Positions 35,243 to 48,707 are shown, counted from the stretch's first letter. The stretch is 64,000 nucleotides of DNA from Piromyces finnis (GCA_002104945.1 MCFH01000002.1:1207001-1271000); one strand, 5' to 3'. The notes: generated from the sequence alone by a model not told the origin. Translations and numbers: made by a program.

Positions 35243-36441
35243 ATGTATTTTTTAACTTTTTATTTTAAAAATGTAATAAATCAGTATTTGAAATTTGCCT
35301 TTTTTTTTTAAAGTAAATGTGATTTTATATATTTTATTATAATGTATAACTCATGAAGTTAATATTATATTTTTATTTTGATATTCAATAATAATTTAAA
35401 CTTTGTAATGTTATGAAGTCACATGCTTTCACGCTTTTAATAGTGGAATATATATTTAATGTAAATTTATTATAAATAAAACCAATCATCTATTTAAAAT
35501 TTTTTAAAATAATATTTTTTTAAATTTATTTAATTTTATTTTTGATTATAATTATAAAATATTGGTGTTGTTGTGTATGATTTAATTTTATATTTGTTTG
35601 ATTGAATTAACGATAAAATTAAATTGGAGTTCATAGCAATATAATAATAACTTTCTAATAAATAATAAAAATTTGAGAAGTTGTTAAAATTTAAATAAAT
35701 TTTAACAATATAAATATCTATTAATTTCTTGCTTAATATGTGTAAGTAATTATATATGTATTCTTAGTATAGTGGATTAATCATTTAAATCATTGGTTTA
35801 ATTGAAATATCTTAAATTTTAGCAGCTATTATCACATTTTAAAAATAAATTTAAAAAAAAAAAAAAAAGAAAAGATTATTAAACAATTTTATTATTAATA
35901 TTTTTTTATTTAATATAAAAATATTATATATTCTTTATAATTTAAAAAAATAAAAATTCAATATTGATCTTCGATATATGATAAATTCTTATTTTCCAAA
36001 TAAAATAATCTACAATAATTTAGTTAATACAAATAAAAGACAACTAACAGGTATAAATAAGAAATGACATGTTTTTAAATATAACTATTATTCTTTTTAT
36101 AATTATAAAAATATAAAAATATTTGAAAAAATTATAAGAATATGATATATATATTTATTTTTAACATCAAATATAAAATTAATAATATATATATTATTAA
36201 ATGTTATATTAATTATTCTTATTATTTAATAAGTATCATCAAAGTAATATTTATATATCATATGATTATAATAAAGAATATCAGTGGAATTTCTTAGTTA
36301 CTTAAATTATGAAATAACAAATTAATGATATTTATTTTATATTCATTTTTAACTTCATCAATTTTTATGTTCTTCATTATAGATTTTTAATTCACCAATA
36401 AAAAAATAATAATTATAATAAAAAAGATATAAATTTTCATA
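35243..36441. other. Intergenic AT-rich DNA
   Basis: No gene or RNA was seen. It lies between the kinase stop codon and the Nup54 start codon, which has the A-rich context TTTTCATAATG. Confidence 0.5.
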
Positions 36442-37773
36442 ATGAACAAAGGATTCGGATCTACAACTACTGGATTTAGTTTTGGCCAACAAAATAACCA
36501 AACTAATCAACAAAGTACTGGATTTAATTTTGGACAAAATAACACAACTGCAGCAGGTACTTCAACTGGATTTGGTTTTGGCCAAAATAATCAAAATACC
36601 AATTCTGGATTTAATTTTGGTAATAAGTCAACAACAACAGGAACAAATATGTTTGGTTCCAATAATACTTCAAATACTACAGGTACTGGTTTATTCGGTT
36701 CCAATAATACTTCAAATACTACAGGTACTGGTTTATTCGGTTCCAATAATACTTCAAATACCACAGGTACTGGTTTATTCGGTTCCAATAATACTTCAAA
36801 TACCACAGGTACTGGTTTATTCGGTTCCAACAATACTTCAAATACCACAGGTACTGGTTTATTCGGTTCTAACAATACTACAGGTACTGGTTTATTTGGC
36901 TCTAACAACAATACTGCAAGTACTGGTTTATTTGGCTCTAACAACAATGCTGCCAATACCGGTAATAGTATATTTGGAAATAGAAGTGGTGGAATTTATG
37001 GTTCAAATTCCTTATCTACTGTACAACCACAACAATTTATGGGTAAGTAAATTTTTAAAAAGATAAATTTTTATATATAATCATTTTAAAGTGTAATAAT
37101 GAAAAAACATAATTAACCTTTTTTAAAATAACATAACATTTTCATATTTTGTTTTATTTTATACAATAATCAATGATAAATATAAAATAATCATCATATA
37201 TTCAATTTAAAAAACTTGTACCGATATATTATTAAGGTATTCAACAAGCCCAACAACATACTTCAACTGTTGCAGATGAATTAAGAAAGATTCAAGAATA
37301 CTGGAATCCACAAAGTCCAAATTGTCAATTTAAAGTATGATTTTAATATATTTACTTTATATACGATTGAAGAGTATTTTGAAATTATAAATATTAATTA
37401 TATAATAATATAATATTATAATTTTAAGCACTATTTTTATAATATGGTTCATCCAAGTGAAGTGAATAGATATGTAAAACCACCAAATGATGATGAAGGA
37501 TTATGGAGACAAGCTCAAAAAAATAATCCAGATTCTTCATGGTAATTATATAATAAATTTAATATATATATATATTAATAATAAGTAAAATAATAATTTA
37601 TTTTTTTTATTTTAAAATTTTATAGTATGGTTCCAGCTATTGCTATAGGTTTTGATGGAATTAAAAAACGTATGGCTGAACAAAGTAAGCAAACCTATGC
37701 ACACGAAGTTAAATTAAAAGTAAGTAAATATAATTTAATAAGATTTATTATCAAATAAATATTAATATGTAAT

Positions 37774-37832
<59 letters not shown>

Positions 37833-38558
37833 GAATTAGCTGATAAGGTTGAAAAGTTAAGACAAAAACATTTATTAGAAACTACAGGAAAATTAGAAGA
37901 ATATAGAAGAAGACATTTAAGTTTAGCTCATCGTACCTTAAAAATAATGAAGCAAGTTTACATATTAAGAAACAGAGGATATTCAATAAGACCAGAAGAA
38001 GAAACCTTAAAGGTTCGTTTAGAAAATTTAGCTACCAGTTTAAGAAAATCATCTCAATTTAGAGGCCGTGTTGAAGAGTTATGGGCTCATTTACAAATGA
38101 TTAGAGATCATCCAGGAGCATCATGGTATAATTTAGCTAGTTCAACTACAACAAATATTAATAATAGCAATAGTAATGCCTTAAACAGCAACATCAATAA
38201 TAATCATAATAAATTATCATCATCTAGTAAGGGCAATGGTAATTTGACTCCAGCTAACAATAACAGTAATTTAGGTAGTAACGGAAATAATATAAAGAAT
38301 GGTGAAATGAATTCACAACCTGGTAGATATGTTGTTGATGAAGAAGGTTTACAAACCATTCATAAGATTTTAACTGAACACCAACATGGATTATCAATAC
38401 TTACTGATTATGTTAAAAAGAATTCAAAGGAAATTGAAGACATGTATCGTGGTTATCATGAACCAGGTCCACATTATCTTAATATTCAACAAAATCGTTT
38501 AGATCAACACTATCCTAATTCATTAGCAAGCACTTCTACTTTAACTCCATTAAAGTAA
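36442..38558 (+). CDS. NUP54: Nucleoporin Nup54 (FG-repeat protein of the central channel)
   Basis: Five exons, 36442-37042, 37237-37334, 37429-37541, 37626-37719 and 37833-38558, join to 544 codons (543 residues; human Nup54 is about 507). Exon 1 encodes about 200 residues of FG repeats (GFGFGQ, then tandem GLFGSNN units) that form the permeability barrier. The rest matches the conserved Nup54 domain: ADELRKIQEYWNPQSPNCQF, HYFYNMVHPSEVNRY, ARPP-like RYVKPPNDDE, MVPAIAIGFDGIKKR, and a coiled-coil part with RTLKIMKQVYILRNRGY and ELWAHL, which binds Nup62 and Nup58. An Asn/Ser-rich insertion (nt 38140-38300) interrupts the coiled-coil region. The last intron ends in an unusually long T-run. The yeast equivalent is Nup57. 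Confidence 0.93.
36652..36880 (+). repeat. 42-base tandem coding repeat (FG units)
   Basis: About five nearly identical copies of a 42-base unit encode GSNNTSNTTGTGLF within Nup54. Differences between units are mostly third-position or AAT/AAC changes, so the array expanded recently. Shorter related units follow to about 36960. Confidence 0.88.
37771..37830 (+). repeat. Very long T-run in the last Nup54 intron
   Basis: An uninterrupted run of about 54 T residues directly abuts the AG acceptor at 37831-37832. It serves as the polypyrimidine tract but is far longer than others in this window, and its length is likely to be unstable. Confidence 0.85.
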
Positions 38559-38934
38559 TTTCATAAACAACTTAGAAATGATAAAACAAATATATATAAA
38601 TAAAGTTTATTTTTTTATTAGTTGAAAATTTATAATTTTTTAATAATTTCATATTTATAGTTTTATTTATTCATTTTATCTTAAATTATATTAGTATAAA
38701 GTGTAACTTTTTTTATTTAATTTATTAATAAATAAAAGAAATATTTATAACAGTTTTTAAATAAAAATAATGTATAAAACAAAATACACATCACGTGATA
38801 AATTTAAATTTAAATGCGTATCACAAGTATTACAAAGAAAGTTATGATTATATTTAATATTTATTTGCGTTGTGTAATTTTATTTTATTTTTTTTTTTTT
38901 TTTTATTAATAATTCATAGTCTAAAATAATTAAA
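38559..38934. other. Short intergenic region
   Basis: A 376-base A/T-rich gap between Nup54 and the metaxin-like gene, which are transcribed in the same direction. It contains a T-run at about 38890. No gene was seen. Confidence 0.5.
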
Positions 38935-40131
38935 ATGTTTGAATTGTACTCTTGGGGTTCAGCTTATGATTTGCTTTCATTTGATCCAGCTTGTCTTGCA
39001 GCACAAGTAATCATTAATTATTTTATATAATTATATAAATATAACACTTTATTATAATTAATATAAGTAGAACATTATATATAATTCATTGTATTTAATA
39101 TGAAATTAAACATTATAAGGCTTACTTAATATTTTCAAAAGCTGAATGGGAATTACATGAATCTCAATCAACAAAATCTCTTGGTATTCTATTTTTATTA
39201 TTATTTTTTTTTCTTACTTAATAAAACAGTTAAACCAATAATACTTTATATTAAAATAATTTTTATTTTTAAATTTATTATTGGTTGAATAATTAATATT
39301 TCAGGATTACCCATTTTAAAAGATGGAATGACTGAAGTTCAAGAATTATTTAAGATTATTAACTATTTAAAAAAAAGGGGATATAATATTGATGAAAAAG
39401 CAGGTCTTTCAAAAAGCGAATTAGCTGAATCATTAGCGTAATTATACCTTTCCGTTTACTTGTATATTTTATTTTGTACTATAATTTAATTAATAACAAT
39501 GACCTATATATATATATGATGTTAATAATAGTTTTACAGCTTTAATTGAAAATAATCTTTATGATGCATTGGTAAAAAAAAAAAAATAAAACAAAACAAT
39601 ATACCTACCAGATATTTATGTTTTTTTTTAAATAAAATATTTATTTATTCGTTTATATAATATATAATAATATAAATATTAAATTCAATAGTTATATATA
39701 ATGTGGTTGGATAATGAAAATAATACAAAGAAAGCACAACAACAAACCTATAATAAATCTTTATCATTTATCGAGCGTTACTTCTTACAGGGGAAAATTC
39801 AAGAAACTGCTAAGGAACGTCTCAAGGATATGGAACTTGTAAAAGTTAATGATGAATTAGTTCCAGAGGTATTTTTATTCCTTCTTTTTTTTTTTTTTTT
39901 TCAAAATTAAAAGTTGTTTTACAATTATGGAAAAACTAATGTATTTTTCTTTCAAATTTCAATATAAGGTTTATTTAAATGCTCATGATGCTTATGCTTC
40001 ATTATCTACAAAACTTGGAAATAAATCATACTTTTTCGGTGATAAACCTTCAACTTTAGATGCTATTGCTTATGGTCATTTAGCTATACATTGTTATCCA
40101 AATCTTCAAAATCCAAAGCTTTTTAGTAAGT

Positions 40132-40195
<64 letters not shown>

Positions 40196-40858
40196 TTTTC
40201 TTAATAAATATCATTTATTTTCATTTATATTCAAAACTTACTTTCATTTTGTTATTATTTAATTAAAGCAATGATATCTTTTGAATTTCCAAATCTTATT
40301 CAATATTGTCAAAGAATTACTACTCTTTTCAAAGAACAGAAAATAAATATAATACCATTACCAAAACCAATATATAATCAAATTACTGATAAATCCAAAG
40401 AATATATTAAATGTGCTTGTAATACTATTACATCATACGATTACAAAGAGGGAATAAGTCAATGTAAAGAAAATATTATCAATTATAAAGATAATATCAT
40501 GAATTATAATTACAAAGAAAGCTTTGTAAACTGTAAGGATAATATTATGAATTATAATTATAAAGACAGTATAAATCAGAACATTAACCAATGTAAAGAA
40601 TATATATTCAATCATAAAATATCCTTTTCTGATATAAAAGAGAGTTTTAAAAATTTAAAATTTAAGGATATTTCAGACTATTTTAAAAAAGAAGCATCCA
40701 GTATGAATTATTATGAAAGAAATGAACAAAATAAAAAACAAATAATGAATTCCAGAGTACTTAGTGTTGTTGGAGCTCTCTCTTTCTTTACATTTTATAT
40801 TGTTCACAACAAAATAATAAGAGTAGAAGTAAGACCAGAGCCACCAATTAAACAATAA
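38935..40858 (+). CDS. Metaxin / Sam37-like mitochondrial outer-membrane protein
   Basis: Seven exons join to 411 codons (410 residues): 38935-39006, 39120-39183, 39305-39437, 39532-39571, 39692-39868, 39969-40125 and 40269-40858. Metaxins are part of the SAM complex, which inserts beta-barrel proteins into the mitochondrial (or hydrogenosomal) outer membrane. The N-terminal thioredoxin-like half starts FELYSWGSAYDLLSFDPACL. The GST-C half carries the metaxin hallmark YFFGDKPSTLDAIAYGHLAI. The C-terminus has one membrane helix (VVGALSFFTFYIVHN) and a short basic tail, as in tail-anchored metaxins. Unusual is an inserted run at about residues 260-335 built on repeated YK-CK-I-NYK units (CKENIINYKDNIMNYNYKES and variants). 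An in-frame choice at 39532 avoids a stop at the alternative AG. If the host is an anaerobic fungus the organelle would be a hydrogenosome. Confidence 0.87.
40140..40192 (+). repeat. (AAT)n microsatellite in a metaxin intron
   Basis: An unbroken AAT/ATA trinucleotide run of about 17 units just after the GTAAGT donor of the last metaxin intron. Confidence 0.9.
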
Positions 40859-41850
40859 TTTAATTATATATAAAAAAACAAATTTTATCAATTAAAGTAT
40901 AATACAAATTATAAAATAAAAAAGATAATCATAATATTAGTATTAATAATATTAATGATAAAAAATATATTGATAATAATAAATTGCATGACTATATAGA
41001 TTCAATTCCCAAAGTTGTACTAAAATAAAATGATTATAATTATAGTGAAAATTAAAACATTAATTATATATCATTAAAGAATAGAAACTTTGTTTCAACA
41101 CATTTTAATAATTTATTTTTGACATTGTAAAAATTGTAAAAATTAAAAAGGTAGTTTTAATAATACTAATAATTACAAAATAATAATAGAAGATAATCTA
41201 TAAACAATTAAATAAATAATGAAAAAACAAAATAACTACTATCAATTAAACTTTAAAGGTTGTGCTTTTAATGATTTAAATAATAAAATGATGTGTTTTA
41301 TACAATTATTTAGGATATAAAATTTACTCTTATACATGATGTGTAATTAGTAAATTTTATTATAATATTAATTATTTCTACAATATAAAAGAATGTAATG
41401 TAAATATATGATAAATGTAAGAACCTGTAAAAGAATAATGCAGATGTATAGTCCATATAGTTTCAGCATTGTAATAAAATATATATTATTTCAAGTTAAA
41501 TTATTTCTACATAAAAATAAATTATATCATACATTTATACACGTGATCTTATCATAGAACTAGTTAGAATTTCGTTTTATAGATATGGTTATAAAATATT
41601 TGCCAATTTTTCCTTTTATTAATTTAATTTTTATAAATAATTTATTATTTTAAAAATAATTTTGAAATAAAACGATATATATATATATTTTTTTTTTGTA
41701 AAAAAAATAGTATTAATATTATAGAATAAAATAAAAAAAAAAAAAAACGAAAAATAAAAGAAAAAGATAAATTAAAATTATATAAATAATCAAATAAACA
41801 AAAACTTAATAAAGAATAATTAATTAAATAAAGCATAAAATAAAAAAAAA
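40859..41850. other. Intergenic AT-rich DNA
   Basis: No gene was seen. The sequence is mostly short A/T words, slightly less repetitive than other gaps. It precedes the PIG-L gene, whose start codon follows an A-run (AAAAAAAAAATG). Confidence 0.5.
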
Positions 41851-43095
41851 ATGTTCATATCTGTAAATATTTTATACCATATGGCTATGGTATCAGCCTT
41901 GATTTACTTTATTATTATTATTTTTAAATTTAAAACTAGACTTATACCACCACCATTACGTCTTAAAACAGAAAAAGAATATAAACAAGACTTAGAAATT
42001 GTTAAGGAACATTTAGGCGAAGAAGCATTCAAGAATCTTGAAAGTGTTAAAGAAAGCACAAATAAGCAATATTTAATCATTACTGCTCACCCAGACGATG
42101 AAATTATGTTTTTTGCACCAACCATTATTGGTTTAAGAAAGCAAGGTTTTAAGGTTAAGATTTTATGTTTATCTACTGGTAATTATGATAAAAAGGGTGA
42201 AATTCGTGAAGTTGAAATTAAAAATTGTGTAAAGTTATTAGGTGTCACAGAAGATAATGTTACTGTTCTCGATCATCCGTAAGACCTTTTTTTTCTTATA
42301 TTTATATTTTTGTAACACTTTTAATATTTTTAAATACATATTGTTTTATTTTATTTTGCTTTTTTTATTATTTGAATAATTATAAAAATCTTATTTTAAT
42401 TCGAAATTTCATTTTCTATGGTATATACATTAATATACAAAAAACACTTTTACAATTAAAAAATAAATAAGAGGCCTTCAAGATAATCCAAATCAATTAT
42501 GGTATCCAACAGCTGTTTGTAAGGTTATTTCAGAATATATCACTCCAGAAATCAGTGCTGTAAGTATTTGATTCGACAATTTTATTTTAAAAAATGATTT
42601 CAAAATTAAAATAAAATTTTTTTCTATATATAAAATAGATTATAACTTTTGATAGAATGGGAATTTCAGGTCACGTTAATCATCGTTCAGTTTATGAAGG
42701 TGTTAAGTAAGTATATAAAAAATAAAGAAAATAATATTTTTACTTTCAATCATGTATAAATTATGTCTTACTAATAAGAAATTATTTTTTTTATAAGATA
42801 TATGATTAATAAAAATGGCAATAAAGCAATGCCAGCAGTTTTCACTTTACAAACTGTTTCTATTATTAGAAAATATAGTTCTTTCTTTGATACCATATTT
42901 TCTTTAAACGCCTTCCTTCTCCCTCATTCATATTCTATTGGTGATAAGGCATTATTTATTTCAGGTTTAGATGAAATTTATTTAGCCCAAAAAGCCATGA
43001 GACAACACAAAAGTCAAATGGTTTGGTTCCGTTGGTTATATATTTTATTCTCAAGATATATGGCTATTAACGAATTAAACCGTATTAACAATTAA
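41851..43095 (+). CDS. PIGL: N-acetylglucosaminyl-phosphatidylinositol de-N-acetylase (PIG-L)
   Basis: The enzyme removes the acetyl group from GlcNAc-PI, the second step of GPI-anchor synthesis on the cytosolic face of the ER. Four exons, 41851-42278, 42472-42559, 42639-42706 and 42798-43095, join to 294 codons (293 residues; family members are about 250-300). An N-terminal membrane helix (SALIYFIIIIFKF) comes first. The zinc-binding AHPDDE is near residue 79, followed by LCLSTGNYDKKGEIREVE, LDHP, ITFDRMGISGHVNHRSVY (second metal site with His residues) and a C-terminal WFRWLYILFSRYM. All key residues are present. Yeast Gpi12 is the fungal counterpart. Confidence 0.94.
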
Positions 43096-43899
43096 AATAA
43101 ATTACAAAAGATAATAAGATAAAAAAAAATAAAAATAAAATAAAGCAATTAAACAAATAAAATTATAGAAATTTAATTATTAAATAATTTAAATACAATT
43201 TATTATATAAGCACAAGTTTCCCATTAATATATAATGAATATTTAAAAGAATGTTAAAAAATTCTAATGGATATATATTTTAATTTCTGATATTATAATA
43301 GAATCATTTTCTGTTAATAATGAAAAAAAAAAATAAATAAACAAGATTATAAAATAAAGAAAATAGAGAAACAAAAATTATAAGTTCTATTAATAAATTT
43401 CTATAAAATATAGTTGTGATAAAAGGTGTTTTTTTTTATAATTTTTCTTATTAAAATAATATATTTTATTAATATTAAATATTAAATATTAAATATTAAA
43501 TATTATATATTATATATTATATATTATTGTTGTTGTTGTTGTTGTTGTTGTTAGGCATCTTTTTTATAACATATTTATTTTAGCAATATATATCAACTGT
43601 AACAGTTGAAGGCAATATATTTTAAAAATTTAATAAAAACAGTTTTAAAAAACTAATTAAAAATTAAAAATTTTTAATTTATCTCTTGCACATAATTTAA
43701 TTTAATTTTTCTGTATTACAAAAAAAGTTTAATTTTCTCAAATAACATTTTAAAGAAAAAAATTATTTTATTAACATAATTTTTAACAAAAAAAAAAAAA
43801 AAAAAAAAAATAAATTATTTTCAAAAATATAGGATTTACTAGTTAAAATAAATTATACCACATAAGATATACCTTTTTTTATTATAAATAAATGTCAAT
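43096..43899. other. Intergenic AT-rich DNA
   Basis: It contains short tandem ATATT and TTG repeats (about 43475-43550) and a perfect palindromic hairpin at 43593-43609, listed separately. No gene was seen. Confidence 0.5.
43593..43609. repeat. 8-base perfect inverted repeat
   Basis: TCAACTGT and ACAGTTGA are separated by a single A. AACTG/CAGTT words resemble Myb-type binding sites, but this is only a resemblance. Confidence 0.6.
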
Positions 43900-46451
43900 A
43901 TGAATAGTAGATTAAACAAAAATAAATATAAAATAAATTATAATACTAATGACAGATTTAACATGTATTTATTGTTATTAAACTCTATTATGAATAAATA
44001 ATTATAAATTTTCTATGTTATATTATGATATAATTTTAAACCATAGTTTCCTAATTATATTATTCTTTATTACTTTATGTATATAATAGAAGACAAGAAA
44101 AATTTAGTAATAATTTGTATGATATTGATGATGAGTGCTCAAACGAAGGTATATATACCTATATTTCTTTTATAAACGTATTAAATAATAAATATTATTA
44201 TTGTTATAAATAATGGGATATATATATATTAACTATAATGTAAAATACTTTTTTTAAAATTTTTGAAGATGACTCTTACTATAATTTTGAAGTATTAAAA
44301 CAGTTAAATAGAGATTTTTTATATAATGATACAAATATATCAAATCCTTCATATTCGAAGAAAAGTACTGTTAATGATATTTCTTCCACTACAAAAAAAC
44401 AAAATTTACCTAATATGAATAATAAAGTAAAATAATTATATATTATAATATATAATATTTATAATTTAAAATAGTGTTATAAGAAGGGGTGTGTTATTAA
44501 AAATACCTTGTTTTTTTTTGTATAAATACCTTTTTAACAATTATTAGATTTTTTATAATAATTATGAAGAAAAAAGAGCAAAAGAATTAAAGCAATTAAT
44601 ATCAAAAATGAATAATATTATTAATGAAGAATATTCTTACAATAAAATATTAGATGAAGAGGAAGAAATTGAAGAAGAAGAAGAAGAGGAGGAGGAGGAG
44701 GATTATGATGTATATATAAATATAGATTTTTAATAGATATTAAAATTAATAGAATATTGTAAATAATTCATCATGATATAATTACATTATATAATAATTG
44801 TGAAATAAAAGTCTAAATATTACAATGAAAATATTATTAATTATAGAGGAATGGTAATATATTAGAATTTTACACCATTTATTATTAAATTAAGTGTAAA
44901 TAATACATTATTTGCTAACATTATAATTATTTAATATACTTATTTTTTTAAAATTAATATTTATTTAAAGAAAAATATAGATAATATGTAAAATAAAAGT
45001 TATTTCTTATTATTTTTCCAAATATAAAAGTTTAAATTATTTCAAATTTTATGCATATTAATTGATATTACCATGATCATTCCTATTATTTTTTTTTTAT
45101 TAGAAATAAAAATCGCTTAATGGAAAAAGAAAAAATATTAAAACAATTTAATAAAGATTTATTAAATTTATCATCAATGTTAGAGGTAACAACTTTTAGT
45201 TAATTATACATACTTCTTAAAGGTAAAAGCATAATATTAATGATGTAAATTTATATATATATTTATATTATATTGAATATACATCTATATAAAAATAATT
45301 ATTTCATTTAATAGAAGAAAAAAAAACAATTAAATAATAAGGAGAAAATAATAAAACAAAGGGAATCCAAAATAAAAGCTGTATTAACAGAGTTTAATAG
45401 AATGATTAAAGAAGACAAAGAGTGGAAAAAAGTAAATAAAAATAAATGTTAACATGAACTATAGAAATATTGAAAATATGAATAAATATATAACAAATCT
45501 TTTTATAAATAAAATAATAAAAGGATATTGAAAATTTAAGAAGAGACTATCAAACATCCATAAATATATTAAGTAAAGAAAATAAACAATTAATAGAATC
45601 ATTACAAGAATCTTCTAGTATTGAAGAAGAACTAAAATTAGAAGTAATCATCAAATTACGATTTTAATTAATCTTTATTATTATTGATAGTATTGATTTA
45701 ATATTTATAACATTCTTTTTTTTTTTTTTTTTTTTTAAAAAAAATTACTATTATTCATACTTTAAAAGTTAAAAGAAAAAGAAAAGGAAATAAAAGAGCT
45801 TAAAATGAAAAATGAAATTATTTTAGAAGAAAAAAATAAAGTAAAATTGAAATAATAAATGATAATGAAATTTTTCTATAAAAAGTCATTCAATACAATA
45901 TAATAACTATTAATAATTATTGGTTTTTTTTTTCCAATTATTATTTTTTTTAATAATATTATGAATATCAAATTAAAACATTTAGATTCAAAATGTAACG
46001 TCTGAACTAAAAATAGAAATTACACAATTAAAAGAAAAGATAAAAGATATGCAAGATTCTAATACTATTTTACACCAAAATTTTGAAAAGTTATCAAAAA
46101 AAGAAAAAGAAAAAAAAAATAATAAAAATGGTATATATTTTATAAAAAATATATTTTTAAATTTTTAAAAATTGTATTAAGAATACATTATTCATATATA
46201 TATATATATCCAATTGAAAAAAATATTAATAAAGTGGAGATCACAGTTAAACCAGAAACAAATTCCATTGAAGTTCAAACAGAAAATTCAAATTTATTAG
46301 AAAAAATAATTAATCAACAATATATGGTATAAAATAATGAAAATGATATATATATAAATATAAAAAACTTCCAATTCTAATATAATATTTTTTATTTAAT
46401 TTTATGACAATATATTATATTCAAAATATCGATTTCGTACAATTATATTGC

Positions 46452-46498
<47 letters not shown>

Positions 46499-48265
46499 TT
46501 TATTCCCTATATTTTATTTTAAAGGATATAAAAAGATTGTTTACTTTATATCATTATATCTTAACTTTATACAACAAAAATAATATGGAAGAAAATGAAT
46601 ATCGAAAACTATGGAATGATATTCGAGCAAAATTTTTTAAAAATAAAGAATTAAAAGATATTAAAGTAATTCAACATAAAAATTATTTGAAATATTAATC
46701 CAAAATATAAGATTTAATAATTTATTTTTAATATTATATAATAAATTTATATGTTTTTATTTTAAAATACAAAAAGATCTGTAATTATATACCATATATT
46801 TTAAACTATTCGCTAAAAAAAGAGAATATCATTAATCTATTTGAAAACAAACATGATCATTTTATTAAATTATTATTAGAATTTATTATGGATTATATGA
46901 ATGAAAATTCAATAAAAATTGAACAGGTATTAAATATCATAATATATGTGTACATCCAAAAAAAAAAAAAAAAAATGTCTAAATATATTAATATACATAA
47001 ATAATTAAATAATATATTTTACTCGACTTTTAGAAATTAAAAATTGTACACATCATTTTAAAATATGGTACAATTATACCCAATACTAATGCAACACATT
47101 CTTTAATTCAAAATAATTCACCTGTACCATTACCTTCACCATATGAATGTTTGAAAAATTATCCAACTATTTTAGCTATACCGTCACAAATATTAAAAAA
47201 ATTTTATCCACTAACATCATTGGTGAATTTTGATTTAAACTATGATAAAGAAAGTCATATTTATTTATATTTTTATTTAATTTCTTTGTATAGTTATCAA
47301 GAAATTGTTGAAACAAAAGAAAATTTTATTTCAACATTGTCAGAACAAGCCGATACAATAAGTTATTTATTAATATTTATTTTTAATGGACTAATTAATG
47401 AGTTAACAACAAGTGAAGTAAGTATTTCAAATCTAGAATCCTATATTTGTTTTTACTTTTTTATTTATTGATTAACAATTCTATTATTTTTTATAAGAAA
47501 CGAATTATATTTGTAAACAATTATGGTTTATCTATTTTATTAAATTATTTAAATAGTTACAATGAATACTATATATTATTATCATCAATAATTTTAGTGG
47601 AACTTTTTAGTGATAATGGTAATGATAATATAAATAACATATATATATATATGAATGTATAAAAAAAAACGTTGTTATGTTTAAAAAATATATATTAAAT
47701 ATAATAAAATAAATGATGAGCTAACTATTATCCTATCATTATTTTTGTATTTTTTAAATAGAATGCCAAAGTCATTTACTTAAAAAATTTAATAATAACA
47801 CATTTTTTGATCTTTGTAACAAGCTATTAAATTACAATAATATTAATATTTCGGAAAATATATGTATAGCACTACAAAAATTATCTTCTTATAGGTAATT
47901 TAGTAAAAAAAAAAAAAAAAGTTATTAAAAATTAATATATATATATATGAATTTCTTAATAATTCTTTTTTTTTTTTTATACAATATATATACTGTATAT
48001 TTTTAATTTATTTATTATTTTAAATCTTATTTTTTTTTTAAGTGATGATAATTCTATTCTATATAAAAATCAAGAATTAATGAAAACATTGAAAAACTTA
48101 TTAAGTTTTAGTCGTTATAATCCAAATTTTATTCATACCGGTGAAAACAATGTTACACTCTCTAAAAATAATCCTCCCAATTTGGATGAAAATCTATCCA
48201 TACAAACAAATTATGAATTTATGGCATTAAATATATTATCAATATTTAAGAAAAGAAAACAATAA
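43900..48265 (+). CDS. Coiled-coil protein with helical C-terminal domain, 17 exons (possibly CCDC138-like)
   Basis: Preferred model, 747 codons (746 residues): 43900-43964, 44090-44148, 44269-44426, 44548-44709, 44971-44987, 45104-45185, 45315-45431, 45524-45643, 45769-45840, 45986-46130, 46235-46326, 46525-46665, 46777-46926, 47034-47417, 47498-47618, 47762-47894 and 48043-48265. The first third is Asn/Asp-rich with a Glu run, the middle is a Lys/Glu coiled coil, and the last 400 residues are all-helical, ARM/HEAT-like (VNNYGLSILLNYL, SSIILVELFSDNGE). The overall plan recalls the centrosomal protein CCDC138, which would suit a fungus with flagellate zoospores, but this is a low-confidence guess. 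The weak point is the 17-base exon at 44971-44987, needed to restore frame between exons 4 and 6. Otherwise exon 4 reads through to a TAA at 44732 and a second gene begins at the ATG at 45119. Confidence 0.7.
46449..46497 (+). repeat. (TTA)n microsatellite in an intron
   Basis: About 16 uninterrupted TTA/ATT units in the intron before the exon at 46525. Confidence 0.9.
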
Positions 48266-48707
48266 AATTAGATTCATATTTTAATTATTTTTGTTAATGC
48301 ATTTTATATATCAAGATAGAATTCAAATCATATATATATGGATATTTATAAATATTATAAGTATAAATATATAAAAAATATTAGAGAAATCCATTATTAT
48401 TAAGTACAAAAAAGAAAAGAAAAAATATTATAACAGTAAAATAAAGTAAAAAAAAAAAAAAAAAAATTAGAATCGATATTATTTTTATTTTATTAATAAT
48501 TTTAATTTTATTTATATTTACTTAAATATTCATTTAGAATTATTATTATTTTTTTAATTGAATTTTCAACTTGTTTATATGTTGACACTTTTATAAATTT
48601 GATAGTTATTTTACACATTATACATAAAATAGTTTTAAAGTTTAATTTATCTGTTATTTTTTATATAATTAATTATAATAATATTTTGTTACAATCATAG
48701 ATATTAT
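48266..48707. other. Intergenic region between convergent genes
   Basis: A/T-rich 3' flanks of the coiled-coil gene and the rhomboid gene. Nothing else was recognised. Confidence 0.5.

Noticed and set aside
44710-45118. Two-gene interpretation: stop at 44732 and a new start at 45119
   Set aside because: Possible, but the strong T-rich acceptor at 45103 and the continuing coiled-coil composition favour one gene with a micro-exon. Kept as an alternative in the feature entry.
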